From NCBI GenBank assembly GCA_052390415.1, contig JBQTGY010000012.1, positions 1 through 64,000 on the forward strand: a stretch of DNA of 64,000 nt. Direction: 5' to 3'. Position numbers and translations under genes: made by a program. This document shows, piece after piece, positions 1 to 10,112 of the stretch (within the stretch, counting starts at the first letter, position 1; each line of letters starts with the position of its first letter). The notes under the pieces were generated by a model, which saw nothing but the letters and a program-made list of their open reading frames with translations, was not told the origin of the DNA and did not search any database. Source of the DNA: JANNWF01 sp052390415. Its GTDB lineage: Bacteria > Pseudomonadota > Gammaproteobacteria > Xanthomonadales > Xanthomonadaceae.

Positions 1-2202
1 GGCGACTTCCATGTCGTGCTCGGAGACGAAGCCACCCTCCAGCATGTTGACCAACATCATCTTGAAGGTGGCAATGCCGACGTCGCCAGCAACCGGAATC
101 CGTCGCGACGGTAGTGGTGGACGATAACCACATTCCGACAATGCCAATGCTTGGCGACGCGCGACGTGCAGCAGTTCATGCGCGTGGAAAACCACGATGT
201 CATCGCTGCGCAGCAGCCGCATGTCCTTGGATTCCAACGCTGAGCTGCCGACCTTGGCCATCGCAATGGTCTCGAAGTAGACCTTCAAGCCGGCAAAAAC
301 ATCGCCGCCCGCGCCAACGCTGTTGCCGACGCGCACCGCAATTTCTTTCAGGCCGCCACCGGCAGGCAGCAAGCCCACGCCCGCTTCGACCAAGCCGATG
401 TAGCTCTCCAGCGCCGCTACGGTGCGCGCGGAATGCATCTGGAACTCGCAGCCACCGCCGAAGGCCATGCCGCGTACGGCGGCGACCACCGGCACGGTCG
501 AATACTTGATGCACTGACTGGTGGCCTGAAACGTTGCCACCATTGCTTCGAACTCGGCGATCTTGCCCGCCTGCAGCGACGCCATTGCGCCGGACAAATC
601 CGCGCCTGCCGAAAACGGTTCCTTGGCTTGCCAAAGCACTAGGCCCTTGAATTCGCGCTCGGCGACATCGACCGCCTGCTTGATGCCGGCCAGCACACCA
701 TCATTGACGGTGTTCATCTTGGTCTTGAAGCCAAGCACTGCGACGCCGTCACCGTCGGTCCAGCAGCGCACAGCGTCGGTTTCGAAAACGGTGGAGCCAG
801 CCGAAGGCCGTTCACCAAGCACGGGATCAGGAAAGCGCTGCCGTTGGTAGACCGGCAAATCTGAGCGCGGCGTTTGTTTGCCACTGGCCGGGCTGAAGCT
901 GCCGTCTGCCGAGTGCACACCTTGGCGACCATCGATTGCCCACGCCGGCAGCGCCGCGTTGCTCATCGACTTGCCCGCCGCGATGTCATCAACGATCCAC
1001 CCGAGAATCTCGTTCCAGCCCGCCGCTTGCCAGGTTTCGAACGGTCCCAAGGCCCAGCCGTAGCCCCAGCGAATGGCTAGGTCGACGTCGCGCGCGGTGT
1101 CGGCGATCGACTCCAGATGGTAGGCGCTGTAGTGGAACAGGTCACGAAACATCGCCCACAAGAACTGCGCCTGCGGATGCTCACTTGCGCGCAGGCGGGC
1201 AAATTTCTCGGCGGGATTCTTGAGCTTGAGGACTTCCAGCACTTCAGGTGCGGCGACCGCTGTTGCCGGGCGATAGTCCTGTTTGGCGAGGTCAAGCACG
1301 AGGATATCTTTGCCGCGTTTGGTGAAGATGCCAGCGCCCGTCTTTTGACCGAGCGCGCCTTTGGCGATCAGCGCTTTGTGCCAATCCGGCGCCTGGAAAT
1401 AGCGATGCCATGGATCCTCCGGCAGCGTGTCAGCCATGGTCTTGATGACGTGGGCCATAGTGTCCAGTCCAACGACATCCGAGGTGCGATACGTCGCAGA
1501 CTTGGGTCGGCCGAGCAACGGACCCGTCAACGCGTCGACCTCGTCGAACCCCAAGCCAAACGCTTGCGTGTGATGCATGGTGGAGAGGATCGAAAACACG
1601 CCGATGCGATTGCCGATGAAGTTTGGCGTGTCCTTGGCATAGACAACTCCCTTCCCAAGCGTGCTGGTGAGGAAGGCTTCCAGTCCTTGCAGGACAGACG
1701 TGTCCGTGCCTCGACACGGAATCAGTTCTGCCAGATGCATGTAGCGCGGCGGGTTGAAGAAGTGCACGCCGCAGAAGCGTGGTTTGATCGATGCGGGCAG
1801 TGCATCAGCCATCGCGTTGATCGATAGCCCGGACGTGTTCGATGCAACCACGGCATGGGCGGCGATGTGCGGCGTGATCTTGCGATACAACTCGAGCTTC
1901 CAATCCATGCGTTCGGCGATGGCTTCGATGATCAGGTCGCACTCGGAAAGCAATGCCAAATGCTGATCGTAGTTAGCTGGCACGATGCACTCGGCGAGCG
2001 ACTTCGACGCGAATGGAGACGGCGAAAGCTTCCCCAGCCCGGCGATGGCGCGATTGACGATGCCGTTGAGGTCGCCGTCTTTTGCGGCCAGGTCAAACAA
2101 CACGGTGTCGACGCTGGCATTGACCAAGTGAGCCGCGATTTGCGCGCCCATGACGCCAGCGCCAAGCACGGCGACTTTGCGGATGCGGAGTGTGTTAGAC
2201 AT
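1..2202 (-). CDS. 3-hydroxyacyl-CoA dehydrogenase / enoyl-CoA hydratase (3' end outside window)
   Basis: Bifunctional fatty-acid beta-oxidation enzyme catalysing hydration of enoyl-CoA and NAD-dependent oxidation of 3-hydroxyacyl-CoA. The reading frame starts at an ATG at 2202 and is open to base 1, giving 734 codons with no stop, so roughly the last 50 residues are probably missing (relatives of this type are about 790 aa). The NAD-binding Rossmann motif GAGVMGAQIA is at residues 14-23. An enoyl-CoA hydratase/crotonase signature, GMAFGGGCE, lies near residue 576. The domain order, dehydrogenase first and hydratase second, is the reverse of E. coli FadB and matches the FadN-like family. The adjacent TetR-family regulator, transcribed the same way just upstream, suggests fatty-acid-responsive control. 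A thiolase may follow outside the window; this is inference. Confidence 0.93.
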   Translation of the reverse strand, partial: MSNTLRIRKVAVLGAGVMGAQIAAHLVNASVDTVLFDLAAKDGDLNGIVNRAIAGLGKLSPSPFASKSLAECIVPANYDQHLALLSECDLIIEAIAERMDWKLELYRKITPHIAAHAVVASNTSGLSINAMADALPASIKPRFCGVHFFNPPRYMHLAELIPCRGTDTSVLQGLEAFLTSTLGKGVVYAKDTPNFIGNRIGVFSILSTMHHTQAFGLGFDEVDALTGPLLGRPKSATYRTSDVVGLDTMAHVIKTMADTLPEDPWHRYFQAPDWHKALIAKGALGQKTGAGIFTKRGKDILVLDLAKQDYRPATAVAAPEVLEVLKLKNPAEKFARLRASEHPQAQFLWAMFRDLFHYSAYHLESIADTARDVDLAIRWGYGWALGPFETWQAAGWNEILGWIVDDIAAGKSMSNAALPAWAIDGRQGVHSADGSFSPASGKQTPRSDLPVYQRQRFPDPVLGERPSAGSTVFETDAVRCWTDGDGVAVLGFKTKMNTVNDGVLAGIKQAVDVAEREFKGLVLWQAKEPFSAGADLSGAMASLQAGKIAEFEAMVATFQATSQCIKYSTVPVVAAVRGMAFGGGCEFQMHSARTVAALESYIGLVEAGVGLLPAGGGLKEIAVRVGNSVGAGGDVFAGLKVYFETIAMAKVGSSALESKDMRLLRSDDIVVFHAHELLHVARRQALALSECGYRPPLPSRRIPVAGDVGIATFKMMLVNMLEGGFVSEHDMEVA

Positions 2203-2263
2203 GACCTGTAAGTCCGATGGCTGAGATGAAAAGAGACGGGGACGGGCTTGCGCCGCGCCACGA

Positions 2264-2884
2264 TTAGATGGCGCGCAATCCGCCGGCGGTAAATCGTATG
2301 AGCTCGGTCGCTGCGCGCTCACAGTGCGCTTTCTCACTGACGTTGCCGGGGCGCTTGATCTGCCCGAAGTCGGCCATCGCATATGTCAACGCACCGGCAA
2401 GAAAGTCGAGGCGCCAATAGAGTTGCTCACGCGAGAGACCGGGCAGACAGACGGCAATCGCGCGGGCGAATTCGCGCATGACGTGGCCGTAGTTGTCCGA
2501 GAGGAATCTACGCAGGCTGTCGTCTTTCTCTGCGTAGGCGCGCGCAATGACGCGCACAAAGGCGGAACCGCCCTGGCGATCAACGCTTAACGCGAGAGCC
2601 GGTTCGATGAACGCCGCAAGCACGGATTCCAGCGAGCCAGCTTGGTCGGTTTCGGCCACTTTCAGCGCACTGATTCGGCGCGCGCTCAGATCGTCCAGCC
2701 TGCGTCGAAAAACTTCGTTGACCAGGTTGCTCTTGGAGCCAAAGTGATAATTGACTGCTGCCAAATTGACATCGGCACGGCTGGTGACTTCACGCAACGA
2801 AGTTTCGGCAAATCCGCGCTCGGCAAACAGGCGTTCTGCCGCGCTGAGAATGCGTTCTTTGGTTGAAAAATGAGGTGTCGTCAA
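2264..2884 (-). CDS. psrA: PsrA-like TetR-family transcriptional regulator
   Basis: A 206-aa repressor with an N-terminal TetR helix-turn-helix (about residues 8-54) containing ERILSAAERLFAERGFAETS and VNLAAVNYHFGSK. These closely resemble what I recall of Pseudomonas PsrA, a long-chain fatty-acid-responsive regulator of beta-oxidation genes. The rest of the protein is a ligand-binding domain. The frame begins at a TTG (2884) without a clear Shine-Dalgarno; no ATG fits, because the HTH starts immediately. It lies 61 bp upstream of the beta-oxidation gene on the same strand, so the two may be co-transcribed. A perfect palindrome of PsrA type lies directly upstream (2890-2907), suggesting autoregulation. 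The PsrA assignment rests on remembered similarity; TetR membership is certain. Confidence 0.85.
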   Translation of the reverse strand: MTTPHFSTKERILSAAERLFAERGFAETSLREVTSRADVNLAAVNYHFGSKSNLVNEVFRRRLDDLSARRISALKVAETDQAGSLESVLAAFIEPALALSVDRQGGSAFVRVIARAYAEKDDSLRRFLSDNYGHVMREFARAIAVCLPGLSREQLYWRLDFLAGALTYAMADFGQIKRPGNVSEKAHCERAATELIRFTAGGLRAI

Positions 2885-2889
2885 GGCAG

Positions 2890-2907
2890 TTCAAACGATT
2901 GTTTGAA
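2890..2907. promoter_or_regulatory. PsrA-type operator palindrome
   Basis: TTCAAAC-GATT-GTTTGAA is a perfect 7-bp inverted repeat with a 4-bp spacer, six bases upstream of the TetR-family regulator's start codon. It fits the published PsrA consensus of CAAAC and GTTTG half-sites separated by 2-4 bases. Its position suggests autorepression and control of the downstream beta-oxidation gene. Confidence 0.6.
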
Positions 2908-3160
2908 AGGCCGAAGATACGCCCACGTGCAGCATCACGTCAACGCAGTGGCCGCTGGCTGATCGAGGTGCATAGCGGCTCAGAAGCTCGATTTGTCTGC
3001 TGCACCCGCGCCGTTGATTCACCCAGCGCCGCCCGGTTTTCCCTGTCTTTCCCGGCGCTTGAATGCTACTCTTGGCGAGATTACTCGCGTGATCGTCACT
3101 TGTTTATCACGGTGACTGACACACCTGTTGACATTTCCCCATTCGAATTTTGGAGTTTTT

Positions 3161-3586
3161 ATGGCGCTGGAGCGCACCATTTCCATCATCAAGCCAGACG
3201 CTGTCGGCAAGAACGTCATCGGCGAAATCTACGCCCGTTTTGAGAAAGCTGGCCTCAAGATCGTGGCGGCGAAGATGAAGCACCTTTCGAAGAAAGAGGC
3301 CGAAGGATTCTACGCAGTTCACCGTGAGCGTCCGTTCTTCGGCGCGTTGGTGGAGTTCATGATCTCGGGCCCCGTCATGATTCAGGTGCTGGAAGGTGAA
3401 AACGCGGTCGGCTTGAATCGTGAGTTGATGGGTGCGACCAATCCCAAGGATGCGGCACCCGGAACCATCCGCGCCGACTTTGCATCGTCGATCGACGCCA
3501 ATGCGGTGCACGGCTCGGATTCGCAAGAGAACGCGGCAATTGAAGCGGCGTATTTTTTCTCGGCGACGGAGCTGTGCCCGCGTTAA
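3161..3586 (+). CDS. ndk: nucleoside-diphosphate kinase
   Basis: Cytosolic enzyme that transfers the gamma-phosphate of ATP to nucleoside diphosphates through a phosphohistidine. The 141-aa product begins [18 protein letters not shown] and carries the catalytic His117 in NAVHGSDS, the same position as in E. coli. Length is normal for bacterial Ndk. ATG at 3161 is chosen because GGAG sits 5 nt upstream and the N-terminus matches the family; an upstream in-frame extension lacks similarity. It starts a co-directional housekeeping run (rlmN 15 bp downstream), the common ndk-rlmN-pilW-rodZ order of gammaproteobacteria. The preceding 276 bp (2885-3160) hold the PsrA-type palindrome and no other gene. 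Confidence 0.97.
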   Translation: MALERTISIIKPDAVGKNVIGEIYARFEKAGLKIVAAKMKHLSKKEAEGFYAVHRERPFFGALVEFMISGPVMIQVLEGENAVGLNRELMGATNPKDAAPGTIRADFASSIDANAVHGSDSQENAAIEAAYFFSATELCPR

Positions 3587-3601
3587 GCGGAGCCGAGTCC
3601 G

Positions 3602-4858
3602 ATGATGTCCGCTGAAGCCAAGGCCGCGCAGACTCCATTGAGCCAAAGGGTGGAGTCTGATCTTGCGAGTGCCGGTGTCGTACTGAAGCGGGACTTGACA
3701 GCGCTGAGCGCGCCGATGATCGCGGCGGATAGCGGCCGGCAGAACCTGCTGGCTTTGGATCGCGCCGGACTTGAGCGATTTTTCGCTGAATCTTTGGGTG
3801 AGCAACGCTTCCGCGCCCATCAGGTGATGAAGTGGATTTATCACCGCCAAGTCACTGACTTCGGTTTGATGACCGATCTCGGCAAACCCTTGCGCGAAAA
3901 GCTCGAATCAGCAGCCGCAGTGGTGCCACCAACGATCATGTTCGAAAAGCCATCGATCGATGGCACCCACAAGTGGTTGCTTGGCATGGATCGCAGCAAT
4001 GCAATCGAGGCTGTGTTCATTCCAGACAAGGGTCGCGGAACCTTGTGTGTGTCGAGCCAGGTCGGTTGTGGCCTGAACTGCCAGTTCTGTTCGACCGCCA
4101 CGCAAGGCTTCAATCGCAACTTGAGCGTGGCCGAGATTGTTGGTCAGGTCTGGGTAGCGGCCAAGCACTTGGGCAACGTTCCGCATCGGCAAAGAAAGCT
4201 CACCAACGTCGTGATGATGGGCATGGGCGAGCCTTTGCTGAATTTCGAGAATGTCGTGACCGCGATGAGCGTGATGCGGGATGACTTGGGTCTTGGGCTT
4301 GCCAACAAGCGGGTGACACTTTCAACCGCCGGGCTGGTACCCATGATTGATCGTCTGGCCGTTGAGAGTGACGTGTCTCTTGCGGTGTCGCTGCATGCGC
4401 CCAACGATGAGCTGCGTAGTGAATTGGTGCCGCTGAACAAGAAGTACCCGATTGCCGAGCTGCTTGCCGCCTGTGCTCGTTACGCCGAGCGCAAGAAGCG
4501 TGAGTCGGTGACGTTTGAGTACACGATGATGAAGGGCGTCAATGATCGCCCCGAGCTTGCTCGACAACTGGTGAAATTGATGCGGCGCCTGCCAGCCAAG
4601 GTCAATCTGATTCCGTTCAATCCCTTCACCGGAACGCGATTCGAGCGGTCAACCGAGACCGATATCCGGGCATTTCAAACCATTTTGCTGGACGCTGGGG
4701 TCATGACCACGGTGCGTCGTACTCGCGGCGACGATATTGACGCCGCGTGCGGACAACTCAAAGGGCAGGTAATGGATCGAACCCGCCGACAGGCCGACTT
4801 CAAGCGCAAGCTGGATGCAGCGGGTGCTACGACGCAGGGCGTTTCCGATGCAGCTTGA
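3602..4858 (+). CDS. rlmN: dual-specificity 23S rRNA A2503 / tRNA A37 C2-methyltransferase
   Basis: Radical-SAM enzyme that methylates C2 of A2503 in 23S rRNA and A37 in some tRNAs. The 418-aa product has the iron-sulfur CxxxCxxC cluster at Cys156, Cys160 and Cys163 ([12 protein letters not shown]), the GMGEPLLN motif, and the methyl-carrying cysteine at Cys383 (DAACGQLKG). It is about 30 residues longer at the N-terminus than E. coli RlmN. The first ATG (3602, with another at 3605) follows ndk by 15 bp; a more internal start is possible because the first 45 residues show no recognisable similarity. Its 3' end overlaps pilW by 11 bp, indicating translational coupling. Confidence 0.96.
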   Translation: MMSAEAKAAQTPLSQRVESDLASAGVVLKRDLTALSAPMIAADSGRQNLLALDRAGLERFFAESLGEQRFRAHQVMKWIYHRQVTDFGLMTDLGKPLREKLESAAAVVPPTIMFEKPSIDGTHKWLLGMDRSNAIEAVFIPDKGRGTLCVSSQVGCGLNCQFCSTATQGFNRNLSVAEIVGQVWVAAKHLGNVPHRQRKLTNVVMMGMGEPLLNFENVVTAMSVMRDDLGLGLANKRVTLSTAGLVPMIDRLAVESDVSLAVSLHAPNDELRSELVPLNKKYPIAELLAACARYAERKKRESVTFEYTMMKGVNDRPELARQLVKLMRRLPAKVNLIPFNPFTGTRFERSTETDIRAFQTILLDAGVMTTVRRTRGDDIDAACGQLKGQVMDRTRRQADFKRKLDAAGATTQGVSDAA

Positions 4859-5633
4859 ACCGCGAATCGCCGGCTCGCTTCTCGCAGCGCTGCTTGCGTT
4901 GACGGCGTGTGCCGGCAACGGTGGTCCTGACAACTCCAAGCTCGGCAACAAGAATCAGGAAGCCGAAGATGCCGCTGAGCTGCAAGTCAGGCTTGGACAA
5001 GGTTACTTGTCGGAAGGCGAACTGGAAACCGCTCGCGACAAATTGAAGCGCGCTCTGGAATTGAACCCGAGTTCGGTGGACGCACATACCTTGATGGCTG
5101 TGTTGAGCGAGCGCATCAATCGGCCCGAGGCTGCCGAGGAGTTCTATCTCAAGGCCACGAAACTGAAGCCGGAAGACGGTTCCGTCAACAACAACTATGG
5201 CGCTTTTTTGTGCAGCGTCGGACGCTTCGATGAAGCTGATCCCTACTTTCAACGCGCGATTGAAGATCCGTTCTATCGCACACCAGCGGTCGCCAGCACC
5301 AACGCCGGCGTTTGCGCGATGAAAGCGGGACGGTTGGATCGCGCCGAGGCATTCTTGCGGAAGTCTATTGAGTTGCAGCCGAAGAACTCCACGGCGCTGT
5401 TTGAGCTGGCAGGGATTCATTTGAAAAAGGGTGACCTGCTGCGTGCTCGCGCATTCCTGCAACGCTACGAGGCCAACGTCGACGCGGTGAGTGCAGAAGC
5501 GCTCGACCTGGGTGCACTGATCGAGGAAAAGATGGGCAACGCAGAGGGCGCAGCCAGTTATCGCAGCCGTTTGGCGCGCGATTTCCCCCAATACATGCCT
5601 GCCACCGAATCGGAAGGAACACCTTCGTCATGA
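4848..5633 (+). CDS. pilW: type IV pilus biogenesis/stability lipoprotein PilW (PilF)
   Basis: Outer-membrane TPR lipoprotein that in known systems assists secretin assembly and pilus stability. The 261-aa product starts at ATG 4848, giving a lipoprotein signal with lipobox LTAC and Cys21. The earlier in-frame start at 4815 lies inside rlmN and would spoil the signal peptide. Successive TPR-like helices follow ([46 protein letters not shown]). Length and its position between rlmN and rodZ are typical. The gene ends in a 4-bp ATGA overlap with rodZ, so the three genes are probably one transcript. Confidence 0.93.
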   Translation: MQLEPRIAGSLLAALLALTACAGNGGPDNSKLGNKNQEAEDAAELQVRLGQGYLSEGELETARDKLKRALELNPSSVDAHTLMAVLSERINRPEAAEEFYLKATKLKPEDGSVNNNYGAFLCSVGRFDEADPYFQRAIEDPFYRTPAVASTNAGVCAMKAGRLDRAEAFLRKSIELQPKNSTALFELAGIHLKKGDLLRARAFLQRYEANVDAVSAEALDLGALIEEKMGNAEGAASYRSRLARDFPQYMPATESEGTPSS

Positions 5634-6583
5634 CATCTGATGTGCCGTCAATGACGCATCCCGCCATGACCGGTTCGTTGGGCACGCGTTTGCGCGCCGG
5701 TCGAGAATCGTTGGGACTCAGCGCGGCGGAAACAGCAATCAAACTGCGTGTTTCCTTGAATATTGTTGAAGCCATCGAGCGTGACGATCTTGGGCGCTTG
5801 GGCGCGCCGGTGTACGCACGGGGCTATTTGTCCAGCTATGCACGTTTGGTGGGTCTGCCGATCGTGGTCGTTAACAATGCGATGCAACGTCAAGGGGACG
5901 ATCCGGCCCCGCAGTTGCAAAGCGCCTCGCATGTATCGCATGGACGTTTCTTGGTTGATCGCTACGCGCGCCGCGCTGCGTCCATTGTGCTTACTGCGTC
6001 CATCGTGGTCCCGGTGATTTGGCTGGCGACCGAGGAGCGGCTGCCTGTGCAGCCAGTAACGCTGCGTTCACTGGAAGTGGTGCCGGCTCAAACGGGGGTG
6101 GTGCAATCACAACCAACCGCACAATTTGATGCGGCGTTCGTCGGGCCACCAGTTGAGTTGGCAGGCTCCCCCAGTCAGGCAGGCAAGACCAATCCGTATG
6201 TGCTTGAGCCTGACATGGCAGTGGTGGCCTCGTTTGCGCCGTTCATGAGTGCGCGTGGCCAAGTGCGCAATGAACCCGCGCATGGGCCGGACTCCGGCAC
6301 TGAGCAGGTAGCGGACAACAGTGGATGGCTGTTGCGTTTTCGCGGCGACAGCTGGGTCGAAATTACCGACTACGAGGGCAATCGACTTGAGTTCGGCGTG
6401 GTCCGTGCAGGTAGCGAGAAGCGCTATTCGAGCGCCCGTGTGGCCAAAGTGGCCTTGGGTAACGCCAGCGTCGTCGAAGTGATTCGTGAAGGCCAGCCCT
6501 TGCAGCTGGCACCATTCCAGCGGGCCAATGTGGCGCGCTTTGCGGTATCCTCCGGCGGCGAATTGAAGCCCAGCGGCGGATGA
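5630..6583 (+). CDS. rodZ: cytoskeleton protein RodZ (HTH, transmembrane, DUF4115)
   Basis: Bitopic inner-membrane protein linking MreB to the cell-wall elongation machinery. The 317-aa product has a cytoplasmic Cro/XRE-like helix-turn-helix (about residues 17-76, GTRLRAGRESLGLSAAETA), a single membrane segment around residues 116-134, a Pro/Gln-rich periplasmic linker, and a C-terminal DUF4115 beta domain (WLLRFRGDSWVEITDYEGN). It starts at ATG 5630 overlapping the pilW stop. In many relatives ispG follows immediately; here 145 bp without a gene separate it from yfgM. That gap contains a perfect 7-bp GGCGAGG/CCTCGCC hairpin at 6652-6669. Confidence 0.94.
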   Translation: MTSDVPSMTHPAMTGSLGTRLRAGRESLGLSAAETAIKLRVSLNIVEAIERDDLGRLGAPVYARGYLSSYARLVGLPIVVVNNAMQRQGDDPAPQLQSASHVSHGRFLVDRYARRAASIVLTASIVVPVIWLATEERLPVQPVTLRSLEVVPAQTGVVQSQPTAQFDAAFVGPPVELAGSPSQAGKTNPYVLEPDMAVVASFAPFMSARGQVRNEPAHGPDSGTEQVADNSGWLLRFRGDSWVEITDYEGNRLEFGVVRAGSEKRYSSARVAKVALGNASVVEVIREGQPLQLAPFQRANVARFAVSSGGELKPSGG

Positions 6584-6728
6584 GGTATCCGGGCTGTTGT
6601 AGCAGGCTTTAGTTGCGGAGCTCATCAGGCAGGCTCATTCCACGCGGTTCAGGCGAGGCTCACCTCGCCGCCCCATCCTTCCTAACCTTTGGCGCAGCCG
6701 CTGTGCACGCGCCCGCAGTGAGATTGTC

Positions 6729-7418
6729 ATGGCTATTGATTTGATGGACGAACACGAGCAAAGCGAACGCGTACGCGCGTGGCTGCGAGACAATGGCGGC
6801 GCCATCGTTGGCGGCATCGCGATCGGCTTGGCTGGTATTTTCGCCTGGCAGTGGTGGGGCAATTCCAAAGTTGAGCATCGAATTGATGCGGCGAGTCAGT
6901 ACCAAGCATTGGTGGAAGCGGTCGAGCGCAAAGACCGGGATACCGTCGACAGCGTTTCGCAGTCTCTCAGCAAAGATTTTGCAGACACACCTTATGCATC
7001 CTTCGCCGCGCTGGCGCGGGCGGATCAGTTGCTCGAAGCGGGTGAAAATGAGGGCGCCGTGGCGAGCTTGAAGAAAGCCATCGAGCTGGCGCCGGATGCA
7101 GCACTGGCTGGATTGGCGCGTGTGCGCCTGGCGCGTGCGCAGTTGGGGGCTGGCGAGCATCAGGCGGCACTCGACGCGCTGAAAAGTCTCACGGTGGATG
7201 CCTATCAGGGGGTTGCCGAAGAACTGCGCGGTGACGCACTTCTCGCCATGGGCGATGCCGAAGCGGCCCGCACCGCATACTCGACTGCCTTGGAGAAGCT
7301 TGATGAAGCGGCTCCTTCACGGCGGCTGGTAGAGATGAAATTGGTAGATCTGGGTGGCAAGGTGCCCGTCATGGATCCCGTTGCCCCGGTTGTCGAAACT
7401 AGCGGCAAGGAATCTTGA
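6729..7418 (+). CDS. yfgM: YfgM-family tetratricopeptide membrane protein
   Basis: Inner-membrane ancillary subunit of the SecYEG translocon that works with periplasmic chaperones in E. coli. The 229-aa product has a short cytoplasmic N-terminus rich in acidic residues, one membrane anchor at about residues 24-43 (GAIVGGIAIGLAGIFAWQWW), and a periplasmic TPR-like domain with repeated A/L-rich helices. Length compares with about 206 aa in E. coli. It lies directly upstream of bamB, as is usual. hisS, which often precedes it, is absent. Its stop lies 2 bp before the bamB ATG. Confidence 0.92.
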   Translation: MAIDLMDEHEQSERVRAWLRDNGGAIVGGIAIGLAGIFAWQWWGNSKVEHRIDAASQYQALVEAVERKDRDTVDSVSQSLSKDFADTPYASFAALARADQLLEAGENEGAVASLKKAIELAPDAALAGLARVRLARAQLGAGEHQAALDALKSLTVDAYQGVAEELRGDALLAMGDAEAARTAYSTALEKLDEAAPSRRLVEMKLVDLGGKVPVMDPVAPVVETSGKES

Positions 7419-7420
7419 TC

Positions 7421-8581
7421 ATGCGTTTTCGCCTTGTGTCGCTGGTGGTGGCGTCGCTGTTGGTTGTCAGTGGCTGCGGCATTTTCAAGGGCAAGACCAA
7501 CAAGGAAAATATCGAGCCGCCGACCGAGTTGACGGACTTCGACGCCAGCGTGGATGTGTCCAGGGTGTGGTCAGCGGGCATCGGCGATGGCGAGCGCAAA
7601 TTGAGCCTGCGACAGGCGCCGGTCATCGCCGAAGGGCGCGTGTTCGCGGCATCTCCAGACGGCCAGTTGACGGCGGTCGACGCCAGCAACGGTAACAGCG
7701 TCTGGGAAGTTGAGAGCGAATTGCGTTGGTCGGGCGGCCCGGCAGTGGCTGAAGGCACCTTGATCGTAGGCACGCTGGACGGCCAAGTGATCGCCTATAA
7801 CCCCGACAGCGGAAGCGAGCGCTGGCGCGCTGACGTGTCGTCGGAAGTCATCAGCGCGCCTGCCATCGCGCGCGGCTTGGCGGTTGTGCGGGCCATCGAT
7901 GGTCGGGTATTCGCGTTTGCGATAACCACTGGCGAGCGGCGTTGGGTGTACGACCGCGGCTTGCCGCAATTGACACTGCGCGGCAATGCGCGTCCAGTGA
8001 TTGACAACGGTTCGGTCTACCTTGGTTACGACGGTGGCGCGGTCGTGGCACTCAAGCTCGAGGACGGCAGCGTCATCTGGGAGCAGAGCATCGCCGAAGG
8101 CGAGGGCAAGACCGAGCTTGAGCGGATCGTTGATATTGACGGTGAGATCGTCGCATCGGGTTCCGAAGTCTTTGTCGCTGCTTTCGGCAGCCACGTGGTA
8201 TCGCTGGACGCCGGCAGCGGACGCACCTTGTGGACGCGCGACATGTCCGTCTATGGCGGAGTAGCGCTGGCCGACAACCGCATTCTGGTCAGCGATGCAG
8301 CTGGCACCGTGTGGGCGCTGGATCGGACGACCGGTGCCTCGCAATGGCGACAGGACGGCTTGGCTCATCGCTCACTGACCACGCCAGGCATCGTCGGCAA
8401 GCACGTTGTCGTCGGTGACTTTGATGGCTACCTGCATTGGCTGAGTCTGGACTCAGGCGTGCTCGCCGCGCGTGAGCGTGTCGCTCGCAAGCCCGTTCGC
8501 GCCACGCCGCAAATCGTGGGTGATGTCGTCTATGCGGTGACCACCGACGGCAAACTTGCCGCCTACCGTACGGCGCCTTAG
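7421..8581 (+). CDS. bamB: outer membrane protein assembly factor BamB
   Basis: Lipoprotein component of the BAM complex that inserts beta-barrel proteins into the outer membrane. The 386-aa product has a lipoprotein signal ending VVSGC (Cys19), then an eight-bladed PQQ-like propeller with repeated GxVxAxxxxxG/W blades. ATG 7421 is preferred over the TTG at 7415 because AAGGA is 8 nt upstream and the signal peptide is then standard. It sits between yfgM and der, the conserved context for bamB. Confidence is high. Confidence 0.95.
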   Translation: MRFRLVSLVVASLLVVSGCGIFKGKTNKENIEPPTELTDFDASVDVSRVWSAGIGDGERKLSLRQAPVIAEGRVFAASPDGQLTAVDASNGNSVWEVESELRWSGGPAVAEGTLIVGTLDGQVIAYNPDSGSERWRADVSSEVISAPAIARGLAVVRAIDGRVFAFAITTGERRWVYDRGLPQLTLRGNARPVIDNGSVYLGYDGGAVVALKLEDGSVIWEQSIAEGEGKTELERIVDIDGEIVASGSEVFVAAFGSHVVSLDAGSGRTLWTRDMSVYGGVALADNRILVSDAAGTVWALDRTTGASQWRQDGLAHRSLTTPGIVGKHVVVGDFDGYLHWLSLDSGVLAARERVARKPVRATPQIVGDVVYAVTTDGKLAAYRTAP

Positions 8582-8604
8582 GGCGCAAACTTCGGTAAAA
8601 CTGC

Positions 8605-10005
8605 ATGCTTCCGCTGGTTGCACTGGTAGGTCGGCCCAATGTGGGCAAGTCAACGTTGTTCAATGCGTTGACACACAGTCGGGATGCGCTGGTCGTCGAT
8701 CAACCTGGCGTGACTCGCGACCGCAAGTACGGTGTCTGTCGGCTCAACGAGCGGCCCTTCATGGTGGTCGATACCGGCGGTTTGACCGGCGAAGTTGAAG
8801 GCTTGGCGGGCGCGACTGCGTTGCAGGCCGAGGTCGCCATTCAAGAGGCCGACCTCATCTTGTTTGTGGTCGACGCGCGCGACGGTTTGACCGCCGGCGA
8901 CAATGAAATCCTGCGCGACCTGCGGCGCGGCGGCAAGCCAGCCATGCTGGTCATCAACAAGACGGATGGCGTCGATCCGCAGCAATCGCTTGCCGAGTTT
9001 TCGCGTACCGGATTGCAGCCGGCACTCGCCATTGCGGCGGTGCAGAATCGTGGCATTCAGCAGTTGCTGGCGGCCGTGCTTGAGCATTTGCCCGTTGCAA
9101 CTGATGGTGAGTTCGCCGACGACTACGATCCGAAGCGACTGCGTTTGGCCATCGTCGGTCGTCCCAACGTCGGCAAGTCCACCTTGGTCAACCGCTTGCT
9201 TGGCGAAGAGCGCGTCATTGCCTCTGAAGTCGCTGGCACCACGCGAGACGCGATTTCAGTTGACCTTGAGCGCGACGGGCGAAGCTATCGATTGATCGAT
9301 ACCGCTGGCATCCGTCGGCGTGCGCGAGTCGAAGAAACGATTGAGAAATTCTCGATTCTGAAAACGCTGCAGGCGATCGAGTCGAGTCAGTTGGTGGTGG
9401 TGATGTTGGACGGTAGTGAGGGTGTCACCGACCAGGACGCCACCGTGCTCGGCCATGTGCTGACTTCCGGGCGAGGCTTGCTGGTTGCCGTCAACAAGTG
9501 GGATGGCTTGAGCAGTGATCAGCGCGAGCAGTGCGAGCGCGACCTCGAGCGCAAGCTCGCGTTTGTCGAATTTGCGCCCATCGTCAACATTTCCGCCAAG
9601 CATGGCTCCGGGCTGCGCGAGTTGTTTCGCGCCATCCACAAGGTACACGCATCCACCACGCGTGAGCTGACCACGTCGGATCTCACCAAAGCGTTGGAAA
9701 TTGCCTACGAAGCGTTTCAGCCGCCGATGGTCAACGGGCATGCCGCCAAGCTGCGTTTTGCGCATCCTGCCGGCACCAATCCGCCGACCATCGTTATCCA
9801 TGGCACACGTGTCACGTCGCTCACCGCCAGTTACAAACGCTATCTGGAAAATTTCTTCCGCAAGCGCTTCAAGTTGGTAGGCACGCCGTTAAGGCTTGAG
9901 TTCAAGGCGGCGGCGAATCCGTTCGAGGGCAAGAAGAATGTGCTCACCGAGGCACAACAGCGCAAGCGCAAGCGGCTGATGAGCCACGTCAAGAAGAAGC
10001 GCTGA
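8605..10005 (+). CDS. der: ribosome assembly GTPase Der (EngA)
   Basis: Essential tandem GTPase needed for 50S ribosomal subunit maturation. The 466-aa product has two G domains: P-loop GRPNVGKS at residues 9-16 with NKTD at 118-121, and a second GRPNVGKS at 185-192 with a later NKWD. A C-terminal KH-like domain and a basic tail ([16 protein letters not shown]) follow. It starts at ATG 8605, 23 bp after bamB. The 107 bp to folD hold a perfect CGCGAG/CTCGCG hairpin (10034-10049) and an AT-rich CATAAT (10075-10080) that could be a -10 element. Confidence 0.97.
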   Translation: MLPLVALVGRPNVGKSTLFNALTHSRDALVVDQPGVTRDRKYGVCRLNERPFMVVDTGGLTGEVEGLAGATALQAEVAIQEADLILFVVDARDGLTAGDNEILRDLRRGGKPAMLVINKTDGVDPQQSLAEFSRTGLQPALAIAAVQNRGIQQLLAAVLEHLPVATDGEFADDYDPKRLRLAIVGRPNVGKSTLVNRLLGEERVIASEVAGTTRDAISVDLERDGRSYRLIDTAGIRRRARVEETIEKFSILKTLQAIESSQLVVVMLDGSEGVTDQDATVLGHVLTSGRGLLVAVNKWDGLSSDQREQCERDLERKLAFVEFAPIVNISAKHGSGLRELFRAIHKVHASTTRELTTSDLTKALEIAYEAFQPPMVNGHAAKLRFAHPAGTNPPTIVIHGTRVTSLTASYKRYLENFFRKRFKLVGTPLRLEFKAAANPFEGKKNVLTEAQQRKRKRLMSHVKKKR

Positions 10006-10112
10006 AAAGCCTCAATCAGGACGCGCTGATTCACGCGAGTGTGCTCGCGAAACTCGGAATTCAGTTGCCTTGGGCATAATGGCACCCTCACTTTGGTGGA
10101 ATCGGGGTCCGA

